64,000 bases of DNA from Nitrospirota bacterium (GTDB taxonomy: Bacteria; Nitrospirota; Nitrospiria; Nitrospirales; Nitrospiraceae). The notes beneath the pieces were generated by a model, which saw only the letters and a list, made by a program, of their open reading frames with translations, searched no databases and was not told the DNA's origin. Shown piece after piece: positions 61,573 to 64,000 of the stretch; the stretch's first letter is position 1, and each line of letters opens with the position of its first letter. The position numbers and the translations under genes were made by a program. The stretch is from the NCBI GenBank assembly GCA_040757595.1, contig JBFLWP010000011.1:1-64000 (forward strand), given 5' to 3'.

Positions 61573-62721
61573 ATGCGGATCGGAATTGACGCCTCCATCG
61601 TGCTGCACGGGGAGCGGGCCGGACAGCGGCATACGCGCAACCTGCTCGATGCCTTGCTTCGCCTGCATCCGCAGGACGACTGGGTGCTCCTGTACTTCGA
61701 CCGCCGGGGGACGACTCCGGGGCGCCTATCCTTTCCGCCGACCCGCTCCTGCGCCGAGCGGGTCAGCCGGCTTCCCATGCGGCTGCTGTTGACCCCCTGG
61801 CGCACGCTGGGCTACCCTTCCGTCGAACATTGGCTGGGCCGGATCGACGTGCTCTATGCGCCGGATCTGTACTTTCCGCCGGCCAGGCGGGCGCCGGTCT
61901 TGTGCACGATCCGCGGCGTGGCCTATCTGGCCATTCCGCACCTGTGTGAACCGGAGAAGGTCCGCATACTGGTCCGATCGTTCACCTATGCCCGCCGTCG
62001 CGCGCAGCATTTCCTGGCTGTCTCCGAGAGCACGCGCCGAGACCTGCTGCGGTACACGGATTTGCCGCCGGAGCGCATCCACGTGGTTACTCACGGAGTC
62101 GACCCGGCGTTCCGTCCCATGGATCGGGCCGGCTGCCGGACGTTCGTCGAGCAACGGTTCGGACTCTCGCGGCCGTTTGCGCTCTACGTGGGGGTGATCG
62201 GCCGCCACAAGAACGTCATGGGCCTGCTCGAGGCCATGACGGCCGCCGCCGCGAAGGTTCCGGGTCTGGACCTGGCCTTGGCCGGTCCGTTTGAGCCGGA
62301 GATCGATCGGGCCCGGTCGTTCGTGGCCCGCTCTGGCCTGGAGGGCCGGGTGCACTTCCTCGGATCGGTGGGGCAGGAGGACGAGGCCTTGGTCCGGTTG
62401 TACAATGCGGCTCTCGCCCTCGTGCACCCGACGTTCTATGAGGGCTGGAGCGCCACCCCGTTGGAGGCCATGGCCTGCGGGACTCCCGTGGTGGCGTCGG
62501 ACATTCCGTCGGTCAGAGAGGTGGTGGGGGGGGCAGGAGCGTTGGTGCCGCCGCACGATGTCGAGGCCTGGGCGGACCGACTGGTGCGCATCGCCGAGGA
62601 CGAGACCTGGAGGGCCGGGCTGACCGAAAAGGGCCTGAGTCACGTCCGTCAGCATACGTGGGAACGGGCCGCGCGGCGGCTGCGGCAGGTGCTGGCCTTC
62701 GTGCAGGACACGGAAACATGA
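61573..62721 (+). CDS. Glycosyltransferase family 4 protein B
   Basis: 382 residues from ATG 61573. N-terminal IGIDASIVLHGERAGQRHTR, LAVSESTRRDLLRYTDLPPE near residues 151-170, HGVDPAFRPMD, LYVGVIGRHKNVMGLLEAM and the donor site PTFYEGWSATPLEAMACGTP near 289-308 with the EX7E motif. A classical retaining GT4 (mannosyl/rhamnosyl type). An upstream in-frame start at 61516 would lie in the repeat and is rejected. It overlaps the next gene by ATGA. Confidence 0.92.
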   Translation: MRIGIDASIVLHGERAGQRHTRNLLDALLRLHPQDDWVLLYFDRRGTTPGRLSFPPTRSCAERVSRLPMRLLLTPWRTLGYPSVEHWLGRIDVLYAPDLYFPPARRAPVLCTIRGVAYLAIPHLCEPEKVRILVRSFTYARRRAQHFLAVSESTRRDLLRYTDLPPERIHVVTHGVDPAFRPMDRAGCRTFVEQRFGLSRPFALYVGVIGRHKNVMGLLEAMTAAAAKVPGLDLALAGPFEPEIDRARSFVARSGLEGRVHFLGSVGQEDEALVRLYNAALALVHPTFYEGWSATPLEAMACGTPVVASDIPSVREVVGGAGALVPPHDVEAWADRLVRIAEDETWRAGLTEKGLSHVRQHTWERAARRLRQVLAFVQDTET

Positions 62722-63434
62722 CCGGGGCTCCGTTCGACCGTTACAGCGAGACATTTTTCGAAGAGTTGCACCGCGGGGTGGACTTCGACCTGACCGCCAA
62801 GGGGTACGAGGAGTATTATTACGATTGTCTGCCGGAGGACCGTGAGGCTCCAGTCTTGGACGTCGGGTGTGGTGCGGGACATTTCCTGAAATTCCTTGAG
62901 ACGAAGGGGTACAGGCGGGCCGAAGGACTCGACCTCTCGCCCCAGCAGGTTGAGGAAGCGCGTCGGCACGTGGCCTGCCCGGTGCATGTGGGGGAGGCGG
63001 CCAAGTTTCTCGCCGAGCGTCCCGGCCATTACGCGGCCATCACGATCAACGATGTGCTCGAGCACGTCCCCAAGGACCGGGCGGTCCCGTTCCTGGCCAC
63101 GCTCCGGAACGGGCTGCGTCCCGGCGGCGTCCTCGTCGTCAACGTGCCCAGCGCCGCGGGCTTGACGACCGCCTACGTCCGCTACAACGACTTCACGCAC
63201 GAGTTGGTCTTCACGGAGCTGAGCCTGCAACAGGTCCTGCTGATGGCCGGCTTCCGATCGGTGCGGTTTGTCCCCGAGCGGTGGCCGCTCAAGTTCACGC
63301 CGCGCCACCTCGCCTATCGGCTCGTCCGCTGGGTCTGGTACCGGCTGCTCAAGCTGATCTATTTCGTCGAAATGCCCGGTGGGAGGCTCCCTTCCCACTG
63401 GCAGGTCCGTCTGGTCGCCGTGGCCGCCCCGTGA
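62718..63434 (+). CDS. SAM-dependent methyltransferase 3
   Basis: 238 residues from ATG 62718, overlapping the GT4 stop. Motif I PVLDVGCGAGHFLKFLETKG near residue 44-63, EGLDLSPQQVEEARRHV, post-motif AAITINDVLEHVPKDRAV near 112-129 and GLRPGGVLVVNVPSAAGLTT. C-terminal basic helix RLVRWVWYRLLKLIYFV may contact the membrane. Probably modifies lipid-linked saccharide. Confidence 0.87.
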   Translation: MTGAPFDRYSETFFEELHRGVDFDLTAKGYEEYYYDCLPEDREAPVLDVGCGAGHFLKFLETKGYRRAEGLDLSPQQVEEARRHVACPVHVGEAAKFLAERPGHYAAITINDVLEHVPKDRAVPFLATLRNGLRPGGVLVVNVPSAAGLTTAYVRYNDFTHELVFTELSLQQVLLMAGFRSVRFVPERWPLKFTPRHLAYRLVRWVWYRLLKLIYFVEMPGGRLPSHWQVRLVAVAAP

Positions 63435-63453
63435 GGAGAGAAAAGCCGGTGCA

Positions 63454-64000
63454 ATGATGGGGGAACGGCTCCACTTCCGGGACGTCTTCGACGCGGAGCC
63501 CTCCTCCGTGATCGGCGTCAAGGGACGGGTGACGGGACAGGAGTGCCAGGTCCCCTCGTTCGTCAGCGGGCAGCATTACGCAACCAACTTCGGCAAACAG
63601 TGGGCGCGCTTCCGGGACATTCAGCTCGATTCGGTCAACGGGACGACGGTTTCGAAACAGTACCTCGAAGAGTTGATCGGGTTTCCCGTCGAGCGGCTGG
63701 CCGGGAAGACCGTGCTGGAGATCGGGGCCGGGGCCGGTCGGTTTACCGAATATTTCGTCAGACATGCCAGACTCGTCGTGGCCATTGACCTCTCGGAGGC
63801 CATCTTTGTGAACGTCGCGCTCGGGGCCGAGAACCTGATCCCGGCCCAGGCGAACCTGCTGACGATGCCCCCGCTCAAAATCAAGTTTGACCTGGTCTAT
63901 TGCCGGGGCGTGCTCCAGCATACGCCGGACCCTCCCCAATCGATCGCGCTGCTGCACCGGTGGGTGGCGCCTGACGGCCTGGTGGCGTTCGACATCTATG
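63454..64000 (+). CDS. SAM-dependent methyltransferase 4 (cut by window end)
   Basis: Open frame from ATG 63454 (or 63457) to the end of the window, 182 residues visible. Motif I KTVLEIGAGAGRFTEYFVRH near residues 88-107, VVAIDLSEAIF, then YCRGVLQHTPDPPQSIALLH near 149-168 and RWVAPDGLVAFDIY. The N-terminus has a domain before the core (TGQECQVPSFVSGQHYATNF), common in methyltransferases of sugar clusters. No stop codon is in the window. Confidence 0.8.
   Translation, partial: MMGERLHFRDVFDAEPSSVIGVKGRVTGQECQVPSFVSGQHYATNFGKQWARFRDIQLDSVNGTTVSKQYLEELIGFPVERLAGKTVLEIGAGAGRFTEYFVRHARLVVAIDLSEAIFVNVALGAENLIPAQANLLTMPPLKIKFDLVYCRGVLQHTPDPPQSIALLHRWVAPDGLVAFDIY

Noticed and set aside
46090-64000. 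PEP-CTERM substrate or exosortase
   Set aside because: No protein end shows a PEP motif plus transmembrane helix plus basic tail, and no exosortase-like gene is in the window.

Overview
The window is a GC-rich bacterial chromosome segment packed with genes on both strands. It carries core housekeeping genes, a large heme/siroheme block, a Mla-type lipid transport set and, from about 46 kb onward, an exopolysaccharide (EPS) locus that continues past the right edge. The mix points to a Gram-negative bacterium of the Nitrospira type (phylum Nitrospirota): a CcsA-like protein, hemA, hemC, a cobA-hemD fusion and hemB lie in one block, there is an orphan CcmI-type domain protein, and bifunctional nucleases precede rplM-rpsI. 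The phylum call is inference from gene content and needs a database search; Gram-negative is better supported (Mla genes, an OPX lipoprotein, a YaiO-like barrel).

Layout. 0-12.5 kb is a mixed accessory/metabolic zone: a B12-type radical SAM enzyme (5' end cut off), a degenerate J-domain-like protein, a second radical SAM protein with a DUF512-like tail, a PhzF isomerase, a zinc-type dehydrogenase, a CBS protein, MoaB, a thioredoxin-like ferredoxin, a GGCT-like protein, two secreted/membrane proteins, a Rieske ferredoxin, an HNH nuclease, a CcmI-like protein, precorrin-2 dehydrogenase, a thiamine-binding-type protein and a BrnT/BrnA toxin-antitoxin pair. 12.7-24 kb is mostly minus strand: mlaD-mlaF-mlaE, alr, frr, pyrH, tsf, rpsB, argJ, argC, rpsI, rplM and two DUF151 nucleases. 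24-27.5 kb has an SDR, an iron-trafficking-like protein, tRNA-Leu(CAA), an exported protein, a TusA-like protein and rsmI.

27.7-44.1 kb is a long plus-strand run: ccsA-like, hemA, a small zinc-ribbon membrane protein, hemC, cobA-hemD, CBS, hemB, ribF, tilS, hpt, ftsH, folP, glmM, comEC. HemA, HemC, HemD and HemB make the tetrapyrrole core, CobA makes precorrin-2, and the separate dehydrogenase at 10.7 kb continues toward siroheme. 44.1-45.6 kb holds two paralogous small membrane proteins around an unrelated one.

46.1-64 kb is the EPS locus: TPR/beta-barrel exporter, ExeA-like ATPase, HD-GYP protein, OPX lipoprotein, Wzc-like autokinase, Wzy/ligase-like polymerase, Wzx-like flippase, two GT4 glycosyltransferases, an AsnB-type amidotransferase and four methyltransferases (the last cut by the edge). 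No exosortase or PEP-CTERM substrate is visible.

Two non-genic patterns recur. Six intergenic sites and one gene end carry short near-tandem words (GGGGCTAGAGGC, CTCGCGCCTCGC, GTGACGCGTGAGGC, GAAGTATGAAGG), five of them as imperfect inverted repeats. At four genes a good sigma70-type promoter lies 6-12 nt before the start codon, implying leaderless or near-leaderless mRNAs.
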